A DNA stretch of 64,000 nt, from NCBI GenBank assembly GCA_907163375.1, contig CAJQUW010012946.1, forward strand, positions 62,001 through 126,000, written 5' to 3'. The stretch is from Prostheceraeus crozeri. Its lineage: Eukaryota; Platyhelminthes; Polycladida; Euryleptidae. A model generated the notes under the pieces. The model did not search any database and had not been told where the DNA came from. It was given only the letters and a program-made list of their open reading frames with translations. The number at the start of each line of letters is the position of its first letter. Within the stretch, counting starts at the first letter, position 1. Below are positions 21,272 to 30,668 of this stretch, piece by piece. Position numbers and translations under genes: made by a program.

Positions 21272-21417
21272 TTTTTTCTTGATAACTTAAAATTTTTTTA
21301 GTAATTAGTAATAAAATTTTTTCATAACTAGAATAGATTAAAAAAATTCTTAGATTAAAATTTATTCATAACTAGAATAGATTAAAATTTTGGTAACTTA
21401 AAATTTTTTTATTAAAA
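21272..21417. repeat. AT-rich direct repeats between capsid and minor virion genes
   Basis: The unit 'cataactagaatagattaaaa' occurs twice (about 21323 and 21368), with AAAATTTTTTTA runs. Presumed promoter or spacer. Confidence 0.5.
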
Positions 21418-21899
21418 ATGTCGCAAGCGAAAAGTAATAATAAAACTGTTGAATTAAAATTACGTAATATTGTTGACAAAAATACCCCTAAAACTATTAC
21501 GATTAATAAAAAAAGTATTACATAAGTAAACCAATGATAGAGAATATTCAATTACAAGAGGAAAAGAATGGTGGAATTCTCCCATTAATTCCACTAATAA
21601 TAGGTGGCATAGCAGCAGCAGGAAGTGTTGCAGGTGGGACAGCTGGTATTGTCCAAGCAGTAAATAAAAATAAATCAGAGAAGGCAGCATTAGAAGAACA
21701 AAATCGACATAATAGAGAGTTAGAGAAAGTTGCTAGGGGTGAAGGAATAGTAGATCATTTTATTAGTAAATGAAAATTAGTTGATGAAGGAAAACGAGTT
21801 CTTAAAAATATTCTCCACAATGTTGATGATATAATTGAAATTAAAGAAACAAAAGATGGTTCTGGAATATATCTAAGTCCTAGTATGATAAGGTTATAA
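21418..21899 (+). pseudogene. Second hydrophobic minor virion protein, frameshift plus TGA
   Basis: ATG in TTTTTTTATTAAAAATGTC. The first 31 codons (TVELKLRNIVDKNTPKTITI) slip out of frame in a seven-A run near 21508. The next frame holds QLQEEKNGGILPLIPLIIGG and IAAAGSVAGGTAGIVQAVN, a long Gly/Ala-rich hydrophobic segment of the kind seen in small membrane-active proteins of adintovirus-like elements. TGA at 21771-21773 interrupts it. The frame continues with VDEGKRVLKNILHNVDDI and GSGIYLSPS to TAA at 21897-21899. About 160 codons in all. Role is inferred. Confidence 0.5.
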
Positions 21900-21967
21900 C
21901 CTCAGGACCTTTGGTTCTATTCGGTAAAACTTTTATTTTATCTTTTAAAATTTTTTTCTCTTTAAAA

Positions 21968-22480
21968 ATAGATTCCGCAAATTCTACAAATTCTGAAAAT
22001 TTAATTAAATTAAAAATTGCTAATTTAGATTTATTAAATTATCTATTAAACAAAAATGAAAACTCAAATTGTAAAATTTATGAAGGTAACGACATACAAA
22101 AAACATTAGAAAACTTTCATGGATTTATTTGGAGTAAATATTCGAAAGAAAAACATCTTCCTGGTCATTCATATACCGGTCCAGGAACTCGATTAGATAT
22201 AAGACTAGATGAGAATAATAATCCAAAACCAGGTGAAGAACCAATAAATAGAGTAGATGCCGCAGCTTACAGGCATGATTTAGCTTATCGAAATCATGAT
22301 CTAAGTTTTCGTCATGCAGCTGATAAGAAGATGATTCAAGAATTAGATAGTATTCAAAATCCTACATTTAGAGAAAAAATTGAAAGAATGTTTGTTAAGA
22401 AAGCTTTACAAGCTAAAATATTATTCGGTCAGGGTTTAAATGAAACGACAGCAAAGCTGTCTGAGAACAACGCTCGAACA
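21968..22480 (+). pseudogene. Phospholipase A2-like domain (parvovirus VP1 type), start codon lost
   Basis: LPGHSYTGPGTRLDIRLDEN is the calcium-loop-like block. PINRVDAAAYRHDLAYRNHD is the catalytic helix with the His-Asp pair, followed by AADKKMIQEL. This is the compact viral phospholipase A2 fold used by parvoviruses, and reported in some adintoviruses, to breach endosomal membranes. The frame has no ATG. The expected start context TTTAAAAATG reads TTTAAAAATA at 21961-21970, so the start is probably mutated. The frame runs without a stop directly into integrase sequence. Confidence 0.75.
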
Positions 22481-23269
22481 TACGCGTCTGAAATCCATAA
22501 AGAATATAGAAGGCCTAAATATTTATTGAAAGTAAAAGTATTTAATAAAGATGATATTTGGAGTGCTGATCTAATAAATATGGCGAATGAAGGAGGGTTT
22601 AAGTACGCATTGACCGTTATAGATTTATATACACGATACGCTTGGGTAAAGCCTTTAAAAAACAAAAGTGGTCTATCAGTTAAATATGCGTTTGAAGAAA
22701 TCTTTAAAGAAAGTAATAGAAAGCCAAGGAAATTGTTTGTTTATACAGGGTCGGAATTTTATAACCGAAACGTTCAGCCACTATTTGAAACTGTTTATTC
22801 AACTGAAAATGCAGGGAAGGCCGTAGTGATAGAAAGATTCAATCGGACGTTAAAAAATTAATTATTCAAGAAATTTACTGAGCAAAGAAATCAGAAATGG
22901 TTGAAGATATTACAAGGAATTGTAGAGCAGTACAATAACAAAGTTCATTCTGGTATTGAAGAAACCCCAAAGAATGCTTCTGACGACCCTGATTTAATCC
23001 GAAAGAAAATATTCGAAAATAATTATTCAAATGAGAGTAATCCGAATTTGCAGAAACTTAAGCCGAAATTTAAAATTGGAGATAGAGTTAGAATATTTAA
23101 GTATAAGAATAAATTTGAAAAAGGCTTTGTTGGCTATTGGACGAAAGAGATATTTGAAGTTTGTAAAATAAATCAAACTTATCCCATTACTTACGAAATC
23201 AAAGATTTAAATAATGAAGATATCAGAGGCCGATTTTATGAAAATGAATTACAACGAAGCGATTCTTAA
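22481..23269 (+). pseudogene. Retrovirus-like integrase (rve, DDE), truncated and mutated
   Basis: From SEIHKEYRRPKYLL onward this is a Polinton integrase: DIWSADLIN carries Asp1, and YALTVIDLYTRYAWVKPLKN follows. The second catalytic position reads VYTGSEFYN, where the family has Asp in place of Tyr. VVIERFNRTLK carries the Glu. TAA at 22859-22861 breaks the frame, which then continues through VEQYNNKVHSGIEETPKNAS and the C-terminal SH3/chromo-like GDRVRIFKYK...WTKEIFEV region to 23269. The usual N-terminal zinc-binding domain is missing, replaced by the phospholipase domain in the same frame. The enzyme would integrate the element; this copy cannot be active. Confidence 0.85.
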
Positions 23270-23296
23270 TTATCATTATCATTATTATTATTGGAA

Positions 23297-23770
23297 CTAA
23301 CGTTTCGGGAATGAAATTCCCTTGTTCAATTCTAACATAATATCAAGAAATGGCACTTCTTTTTGTAATTTAAATAAAACATAAAGACATAATTGACCGC
23401 AATAAGTAGTTCCTGGTTTTTGAATTTGAAATGTATTATAAGTTCCATTGCCAAGTAATTTTTTAACTTCATTTGTAGGTGGAAGTCCATAAGAGTCAAA
23501 ATAATAATTATCTCCATTTTTATTAGACATACATGCAGACCAATGTACACCTTTTTGATCTGACGTATGAAGATTTGTTATGAAATTTATAGTTGGTACT
23601 TTGTTCCGGGAACTGAAGGTTCCTGTTGGCTTATTTTTTAGGAATTGTATTTCGTCTCTCATCAATATGTGAAAATTCTTTATTCCCAATTGATTTGCGA
23701 TTTTCTTTAAATCGAAATTTTTAGTTGTTTGCGTTCCATAGAATTTTAAAAACTCATTTATGTTGCTCAT
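23297..23770 (-). CDS. Adenain-like maturation cysteine protease
   Basis: 157 residues, uninterrupted. HTSDQKGVHWSACM carries the catalytic His, GDNYYFDSYG the acidic residue, and KPGTTYCGQLCLYVLFKL the Gln/Cys end of the active site. This is the layout of the adenovirus protease/Ulp1-like (C5-type) fold used by Polintons to process virion proteins. It faces the integrase gene, with 27 bp between their stops, and has a truncated relative at 24016-24198. All three catalytic regions are present, so it may be functional. Confidence 0.8.
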   Translation of the reverse strand: MSNINEFLKFYGTQTTKNFDLKKIANQLGIKNFHILMRDEIQFLKNKPTGTFSSRNKVPTINFITNLHTSDQKGVHWSACMSNKNGDNYYFDSYGLPPTNEVKKLLGNGTYNTFQIQKPGTTYCGQLCLYVLFKLQKEVPFLDIMLELNKGISFPKR

Positions 23771-23806
23771 TTTATAATTAAAAAAATTTCTTATAGAGAC
23801 CCCTAG

Positions 23807-23985
23807 AAGTCATAAGGGGGGTATTGATTTAAAACTGTTCCACAATGATGACTTTCCTTACTACTTAGTCAGAAGGGGGTATTGATTTAAAACTGTTTCA
23901 TAATGATGACTTTCCTTACTACTTAGTCAGAAGGGGGTATTGATTTAAAACTGCTCCACAGTGATGACTTTCCATACTACTTATT
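23807..23985. repeat. Three tandem copies of a 59-bp repeat
   Basis: AGAAGGGGGTATTGATTTAA, then aactgttccacaatgatgac, then tttccttactacttagtc: three nearly identical units lie between the full protease gene and its truncated relative. G-run-containing units stand out in the AT-rich element. Confidence 0.85.
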
Positions 23986-24015
23986 CGATTTTGAAATGAT
24001 TTAATTTAATCTAAA

Positions 24016-24198
24016 TTAAAAAGGTACATGGTAAGGAATCAGTTTATTAGCAGAGTTAGTGCTTAGCACATCTTTTATCAATAGTATTTGATCCCTCATC
24101 AATAGGTGAAAATTCTTTATTCCCAATTGATTAGCGATCGCATTTAAATCGAAATTCGTAGTTGTTTGTTTGCCGTATAATTCTAAAAACTTAGTCAT
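24016..24198 (-). pseudogene. Truncated duplicate of the protease N-terminus
   Basis: MTKFLELYGKQTTTNFDLNA and IANQLGIKNFHLLMRDQ align residue for residue with the first 40 residues of the protease at 23770. After LLMRDQ the sequence diverges and the frame closes without the catalytic His, Asp or Cys. The start is taken at 24198 by alignment, although the frame is open up to 24288. A partial tandem duplication bounded by the 59-bp repeats is the simplest account. Confidence 0.7.
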
Positions 24199-24288
24199 GT
24201 TATTAACCTGAGGACATCTATCGCCTATATTATTACTCAGTATAACTGTCGGATTTTCATCATTCATTTTAAAGGAAATAAATTCCAA

Positions 24289-24662
24289 TAACTGTAATAA
24301 TGTCTACTTCTTGTACAGAAAAATAAAAACAACGGCAGTGTATTTTGCATCAAATGTAATAATACAACAATCAATCTTATCACACAATTGTACAATAGCA
24401 GAGTCACATGGTAGTAGACTGGAGAACAAAAGAAAATTTAATTGCATTTCAAAATAATCCAAAATGCGTTACTACTTATAAAGAAGTCTTCATAAATATG
24501 TATGCATCAAATATGTATGGACATTGCACATATCTTAAAAAGTGAAACAACACAGTTAATGTTCATTCATCTTTGGAACCAAACCTCATTTCTTCTATAG
24601 CTGTCGGTTGATTCAATTTTTCTATATAAATTTTGATTTCTTTAAAATGTTTTCTAACAAAA
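24289..24662 (-). other. Spacer holding a 36-codon open frame
   Basis: A minus-strand frame from ATG 24673 to TGA 24563 encodes MPISFVRKHFKEIKIYIEKL and then NQPTAIEEMRFGSKDE. It could be a separate small peptide or a spliced 3' end of the neighbouring gene: GTAAGT lies at about 24745-24750 on the minus strand and a CCCATTAG acceptor just before this frame, but the phases do not match. The rest of the interval has no coding signal. Confidence 0.3.
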
Positions 24663-25169
24663 CTAATGGGCATTGATGAATTTAAAAATAATACGTGTGG
24701 TAGAATTAGATCTGATAAGTTTCATCAAGAAATAACAATAACTTACGTTATAGGAAATTCTAAATAGTTCCAAGTTTGCCACAAATCTGTTCTTTTTATT
24801 GTCACTCAATTCCAGAATTCTTTTAAATTCATAACCTTGATAAGCAGCACTTCTCAGCAACGAACCATGGTGTACTTTATCACTTGCAATCAGTTTTGAA
24901 ATCATAGTAGCACTATCTTCGATGGTAATGAAATGTTCTTTTGTAACATTGAACTGAGGAATTGTAGTAGTGGTCAGATACTGTTCTATTTTTACTGTAA
25001 TATCCTCCACATGTTTTTGAGAGTCCAATTTGTTCTTCTTTCTCGATTGAATTTCTAACTTCCACTCTTCTAAGTATTTATTCGCAGTTTCCTTGTGCTC
25101 TTCTTTAATTAAGTTCAGTAAAATCGGCATGTAAAACGAAAAAGCTTCCACGGCAGTACGTTTTGGCAT
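24663..25169 (-). CDS. Polinton right-end protein, possibly HMG-box-like
   Basis: The start is taken at the ATG at 25169; an upstream in-frame start at 25196 is possible. The product is about 168 residues. The N-terminus MPKRTAVEAFSFYMPILLNL followed by IKEEHKETANKYLEEWKLEI resembles the first and last helices of an HMG box (basic residues, then AF.F(Y)M, later E....Y...W), but the middle helix is short. The rest is helical, with a possible domain around HGSLLRSAAYQGYEFKRIL. Base composition is less AT-extreme than the core genes, which suggests later acquisition. Function unknown; the HMG idea is tentative. Confidence 0.45.
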   Translation of the reverse strand: MPKRTAVEAFSFYMPILLNLIKEEHKETANKYLEEWKLEIQSRKKNKLDSQKHVEDITVKIEQYLTTTTIPQFNVTKEHFITIEDSATMISKLIASDKVHHGSLLRSAAYQGYEFKRILELSDNKKNRFVANLELFRISYNVSYCYFLMKLIRSNSTTRIIFKFINAH

Positions 25170-25464
25170 TTTGCAATGAAGAAAGAAAACAGTCACTAGT
25201 TATGATTAATGGAATTGTAAAATGAAGTCTTACTTCCTACATGCTGCAATATATTCCACGTCGTTTTAATCTTTAATAGGGTAACAGCTGCTTGTTCTGT
25301 AATTCAATGGTTCAGGAATGCCAGAAGCAACTGCATTTATGTCATGTATGCGGGAGCAGCTGTTCCCTACAATTGGGAGGTTCATCAGAGTGCAAAGCAG
25401 TAACAATAACAGGCATTGTAAGAGATTGTGTTACATTCTTAAAGAAATATTATTAGTCACATGT

Positions 25465-25904
25465 TATATTTTAAAAACCTGAAAGATGGATAAAATTCAT
25501 GATTTTCGTCATGATTTTGGGAGTAAAATGTCATAATCACAAATTTTGAGATTCTTAACTTTTATGATTTTTCCGGTGTCCTGGAACGGTCATGATTTTG
25601 GGAGTAAAAATTGTAATTCTCAAATTTTGAGATTTTGAAAAATTTGAAAATTGGGTATTTTTAAAAACGCCTAAATTTATGAATTTAGGTCTTCATAACC
25701 TGAAAAAATGACCAAAATTCATGAATTTAGAACATTTAAAAAGTACCATTTTTTGAAAAATCGGTATCTTTAAAAACGTCTAAATTCATGAATTTAGGAC
25801 TTAAAAACCTGAAAAAGGGTCTAAATTCATGAATTTATGTCGTTTTTAAAGATACTATTTTTTTGAATTTTATGGTGTCCTGGAACGGTCTTTTGCCGAT
25901 TACT
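25465..25904 (-). repeat. Polinton right terminal inverted repeat
   Basis: Inverted match of the left terminus with the same palindromes and two 17-mers (25575-25591 and 25874-25890). It is slightly longer than the left repeat because an internal block (catgattttgggagtaaaa...) is present twice, at about 25508 and 25593. Small differences between the two repeats show that they have diverged since integration. Confidence 0.9.
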
Positions 25905-25910
25905 AATATC
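25905..25910. repeat. Polinton target-site duplication, right copy (AATATC)
   Basis: Identical to 6445-6450 and placed immediately after ATTACT at the right terminus. Both copies lie in the codon series for ...NPEIF... of the Tigger transposase. Confidence 0.93.
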
Positions 25911-27086
25911 TCTGGATTCAACGGACATATTACGCAGCAGCGGAATCCATTCTCGGCTTTCTGAACCGTCGCGACTTGTGAATACGCAGATCCGAATAAT
26001 GAAGCAATCTCATACTGAGTTATTCGACGACCAGGGTTGGCTTTCATGAATTCTGAGCAACTTTTGGCAAAAGTCTGTTTGATTGGTCCATAAAAGGTAC
26101 GATCCAAAGGTTGAAGTTTGTTAGATGTATGGGGTGGAATGGTTAACATTACGACGCAATTTTCATTGCACATCTCCCATGACTTGAGAGATGTATGAGA
26201 TTTGTGATTGTTCAAGATAAGGAGAACTTTGTTATCTCTCCTCGCGCCAACACAGTCAATGAAATGCTCCAACCATTTCACGAAAAGCTCTTCGTTTATC
26301 AATCCTGAATCTGAGGTGCCCCAAATTGAGCCAGTAGGAGCGCCATGCAAGAGAGCTATCACCATTTTCTTTCTAGGATAGATGAACATGGGTGGCACAT
26401 ACTGTCCATGTGGTCCAAAACAACACATAACGGTGATAGTTTGACCTCATTCAGCGCTCGTGATTCGACCGATTTGTTTCTGTCCTTTCGTTGCAATGCT
26501 TCACAGGAATGTCAGGCACAGTGGAAAGGCCTGATTCGTCGGCGTTAAATACTCTATGAAAAGGAATGTCATGTTCTTCAATACACGATTTCAGATTGTC
26601 GAAGAATCTTTGAACTGCTTTCCGATTAAACCCGACTGCACGTGCCATGCTTGTAGCTTCTGGAGAACGTAGTGACAGGTCATTGTTTCGCCTCATGAAT
26701 CCTTGAAACCAATCTTTGCCCGCTAATCGTGTTTTCTTATTGAATGGATGGTTAACATTAGCCTTCTCAGCAAAATCGTAGGCCAGGCGTCGCAGATCTA
26801 TAGGAGTTAGTCCAAAGAAACGGGCACACATTTCACGAGCATAGTTCGATAGTTCTTTTTCTTGAGTGACTGAAAATACAGAGCAACGTCCAACATGACA
26901 GTTTTGTCCTCGACGTAGATGTCTATTCTTGTTCGATTTTAAATCATATAGAGTTGATCGCGGAATTCCAGTACGAACAGAAACACGTCGAATAGAAACA
27001 CCAATGGATAATAAATGTCTTGCACTTTCTAAGTCTTGAGAAGACCATGACTTTCTTTTTCCAGTTCTAATATAATTCCTCATCAT
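25905..27086 (-). pseudogene. Tigger/pogo transposase, N-terminal and catalytic part
   Basis: The protein starts at the tandem ATGs at 27081-27086. It has a helix-turn-helix (SIRRVSVRTGIPRSTLYDLK), a CENP-B-like second domain (FGLTPIDLRRLAYDFAEK...WFQGFMRRN), and then the DDE domain. FNADESG carries Asp1. The second catalytic position reads ILNNHKSH, where the family has ILDNH, so the second Asp is now Asn. KLQPLDRTFYGPIK carries the third acidic residue. A frameshift near 26450 and a TGA at about 26430 (in ..SAE*GQTITV.., where Arg is expected) break the frame. The gene then runs into the Polinton at 25904 and resumes at 6450. Confidence 0.85.
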
Positions 27087-27737
27087 CACGATTATCGTGT
27101 GAGAACGAACAATCAAGCCACCTTCGATGATGCGTCGAACTGTAGACACTTGCTGCAGTATGCACTCAAATAAAGTCAACGCACGTGAATATTGGTAGAT
27201 GAGAGCTCTTCTATTGTGTCCTTGTTAGGTCTGTATGTAAGATGAGTCAAACAGACACATGGGAATGCTTTTGTTCACACAACGAAGCTCGGATCGTTGT
27301 AAACTTTCATCTGAAGATCAGATTGAGTTGAAGTGGGGCAATAGCGGACATGCGCCCGCAATTCCGCGCAAGCGTCACAAAATGCAAAATGATCTTCTCT
27401 CAGTAATAGACAGCAGCTGCTATCAAAAACTCTACACTGATAGAAATGGCATATAAGACGATATTGAAATGACATGTCGGATTCTATATTCATTTGTTAT
27501 TCTGGCGTGAATCCATCGGAGTGTGATGACGAAAAATCGATTTTGTAGGGGTCAAAAGGATATTTTGGCCAATTTTGATATGATAGAAAGAACCAATCCC
27601 CTAGAAAAATTAACTGAAATTGTTGAACTTCATCTACTTACATGGGAAACATATGTTTGGTTCCAAATCTAGATAGAAGATAGAGAACTCGAGGTGTCCG
27701 CAATTACCCCATTTCGCTATTGCCCCGCTCTCCCCTA

Positions 27738-29511
27738 TATGCTCACTACATGTATGTACCGCCTCCACAAGAGTGATCAACAAATTCTAAGCTCCAATAT
27801 AATAAAAGTTCTCCTAGATGAAATGTTTTGTCTGCGACGTGGAAGCTTGATTTGAAGTGATTCACTGAAGTTGCTAAACTGACCAATGAACACGATTGCG
27901 AACTTCTATCACACTCTTCGATGCATAGTAATTTTTAGAACACAGTAATTTTATTCATGAATATTTCTCTAACGCCAGGAATTTTTGAAACGCTGTCAGA
28001 ATTTTCAGAAGTGCTATGACCGTTATTGTCTGACCTATAGCTATGATTTGCGACTCTGATCGACCCTCCGTTTAACATCCAGAAAAAAGTTGACACTGCA
28101 ACCGTTGTCAATGAACAAGTTGATTACAAAATCACAAAATTTCTTGACGAGAATCTCAGTGCCGTTTACACGATAGAAAAGACACTTCATGGTAGCTTGT
28201 TCGTATTTCTTCGGATGAAGCTCATGAAGAAATTAGATTCTACATTTAGATTATCGTGCCACGAAATATCGAACACAGAATTGTCATCATGAATAATCAC
28301 AGCATGTCAGGGAAAGCAAAGCGTCTATCAGATCATTATTCAGGAAATTTTAATTCAAGAATGCAACGGCCAAAACAAGCGCTGGAACATCATGTCATTG
28401 TAAAGGTCGGATGCAACCTGGTGAAGGGAAAAAATTGAGAAGCTTCCCTCCAACAGATTACATGCTGTTTCATACTCTGCATATTGATTGCTTCCCGGAA
28501 TGGGCCGCAATTATCTCTCTTCCGTCATTAAGTTTCAAGTCCAGAAGTTGACACAAGATTTCAAGAAGATTTTCCACTTTCCTTCAATGAAGGCGAACAA
28601 CATAAAATGTTGATAGTAAGATAGATTGACTAGATCCCTAAACAATAGCTATATCTACTATATCAAAGTTTGTAGCAGTAATGAATTTTACTCACTATTA
28701 TAGCTTCATGTTCGCAAATGCTGTAATCATTTACTCGTTGTATTTCACGAAAAGAACGAACGCGGCCATGAAATGAGACTTTTCCCTTTTCAAACTATGT
28801 GATGTTCTAGGACTTGTGCTGCGCCTTCACGAATTTTTTTCTTGAGAACTCATGAAATTATGGTGAGTCTCATGATATACTCAGCAGAAAATATTTAACT
28901 CATGCTTTGATGCATAGAAATTGATAACAATAAAACCTCTAGAACGGAAGTTAAGCTTTATGCAATACACAATAGTGGCACATAAATCGCACGCATTTTC
29001 ACTTAGATACACCTGTCAACGTCTTGATCATTGGGCTAGAATCAGTCACATGCGTAAATCTAAGCTCTTAATTGGTCATTCATGCCCCAACTTAGTTCCC
29101 CCGGATGTGCCGCGACCTTGAGTCAATTTCCATTCTAGTCAACTTCAGATAAACAATCTATTTCTATGCTTTGATGAGAACATAATTAGTTGGTAATGAG
29201 AATATTCATGAGGTTTTTGTAAAAATTAGTTTATAAGTAGTATGGTGTGCATGCTAGCCGCGAAAGAAAAGAGTCACAAGAAAGCTTATTCAATCGATAG
29301 AAATCTCCAAGTTTGGTCTACGAAAGAAAAAAAAGCGAAAATATAGAATACATCATAGCGATCTGCAACACCATTTCCGAAATGATGCATATATAATTTG
29401 ACTTTATAATTACCATTACTATGCAAGATGTTGAAAATAGACATATATACGATCACAGTTCCATTACTTGTCATGACAATGGTGTATTAATGCAAATACT
29501 TGATACGTATT
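27738..29511. other. No gene recognised
   Basis: AT-rich flank after the Tigger element. Only short random-looking frames occur (longest about 60-70 codons, for example 28256-28438 and 28921-29121). I see no domains, repeats or RNA genes. Confidence 0.5.
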
Positions 29512-29710
29512 GTTGACATAGCGTGGGAATGCTCTTGGGCAACGTGGCTAGGCAAAGGAAGCATCAATAATTGAATACCACCAAAATAAATTCAGAAGGA
29601 TGAAAAAATGCAACTGTTGATTTATTAATGAGATTTTCATGAGAAACTTATGAAATTTGATGAGAAATATATGAAAAATCTCATAAAAAGTCATAGGGAG
29701 TTTTCGTGTG
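29512..29710. repeat. Dispersed repeat, copy 2 (partner at about 870-1018)
   Basis: GACATAGCGTGGGAATGCTC, then a gcaacgtggctaggc block, then several 'catgagaaacttatgaaa'-type pieces in the same order as the first copy. Divergence is considerable, so the element is old. Confidence 0.4.
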
Positions 29711-30668
29711 GGCGCATTCCTCCTGCATCCCATGATTTCCATCTTCGATTTTCATTAATATACTCCTTCAATAAACATCATTTTCATGTACCGGTACCAT
29801 AAAAAATTCTTGGCACTGTCTCAGTGGGATAAGTGATTGAATGTCCTGATTGTGCTACTCTTAAAATATTCAGGTAGCAACATTCAGAGCAACATGAAAG
29901 GAATTAACGATCACATTTTCTCAACATTTTGGATTTTCACTTCTAATGATATGAATTTTGAGTTTTAAGTTGATTTGCAAACTTCTGTAGTTTACCCGCC
30001 GGAAATATGGTCGAGTAATCATGTTAATTGATACTCAGATACTTTTTTACCTCGTTATGATGACTAATATTGCGTATGTTCTATACATACTACTTATAAA
30101 TGCGAAATTAAAGAAATGATTGTCTGAATTTCAAAAAGATATTTGTAGTGACAAGATAAACTTTGAATGAAAAACTGATTCCGCCATCGGATAGAACAAG
30201 CCCAAAATGGGAAAGCTCATATGTGATGCCACATAGGTCAGTGGTCTAGAATATCTTTGGAGGTGGCGGTATAAAGTCTCCCCTGATACTTCACCGACAA
30301 GAAAAAGTCTGAGGGAAAAAGGGCAAGATTGAAATCTCTTTGATTGTTATTATTGTCTTTTATCTTTACTCTTTCATCTCTAACTAGTAGTTTGCGGATA
30401 TTGTCTTTATTTAGTTATAGAAATTTGCATGAGAATGATGAATAATGTATCGGCATGTTAATCTTACTAAAACGCTGGAGGCAATTATTTTAGCTTGGCA
30501 GTTGAATCACTCATGAGTGGGACGAATCTGAAACATCGAGTTTTTTTCATGGTTTTGTCCTATCTATTTCTGCGCTAGTGCGTAATCACAAGTGATACAT
30601 GATTTCAATATTTTAGTCACTCAGTTTGCATTAATTTGTAGCCCTATCGCAGACTAACCTGCTGAAAA
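29711..30668. other. No gene recognised
   Basis: AT-rich, no credible coding frames and no clear repeat structure, apart from the microsatellite that begins the LINE tail at about 30669. Confidence 0.45.

Larger units (their letters stand above)
6451..25904. mobile_element. Polinton/Maverick (adintovirus-like) integrated element, 19,454 bp
   Basis: It has AG...CT termini, long terminal inverted repeats, a 6-bp target duplication and the hallmark gene set: family B polymerase with DTDS, A32-like ATPase, capsid candidate, retrovirus-like integrase and adenain-like protease. It is clearly more AT-rich than the flanks. The left block (6875-11973) and the central block (18311-23269) read plus. 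The polymerase with its neighbour, and the protease with the right-end genes, read minus. Many genes are frameshifted or stopped, so it is an integrated, probably defective, copy of a virus-like element. Adintovirus is the nearest named group that combines this set with a phospholipase A2 domain, but that placement is inferred. Confidence 0.93.
5300..27735 (-). mobile_element. Tigger/pogo element with PHD-finger transposase, split by a Polinton
   Basis: The left end, ggggagcgaggggtaatagc, is matched inverted at the right end, where gcaatagcgaaat precedes ggggtaattgcggac and the edge reads ccccgctctcccc. TA target duplications lie at 5298-5299 and 27736-27737. The motif aatagcggac is repeated beneath both ends (about 5315, 5490 and 27340). 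Without the inserted Polinton the element would be about 3 kb. The transposase runs on the minus strand and is interrupted at 6450/25905. Confidence 0.85.

Noticed and set aside
23807-23985. Three regular repeats considered as a CRISPR-like array
   Set aside because: The 59-bp units are contiguous, without spacers, in a eukaryotic virus-like element.
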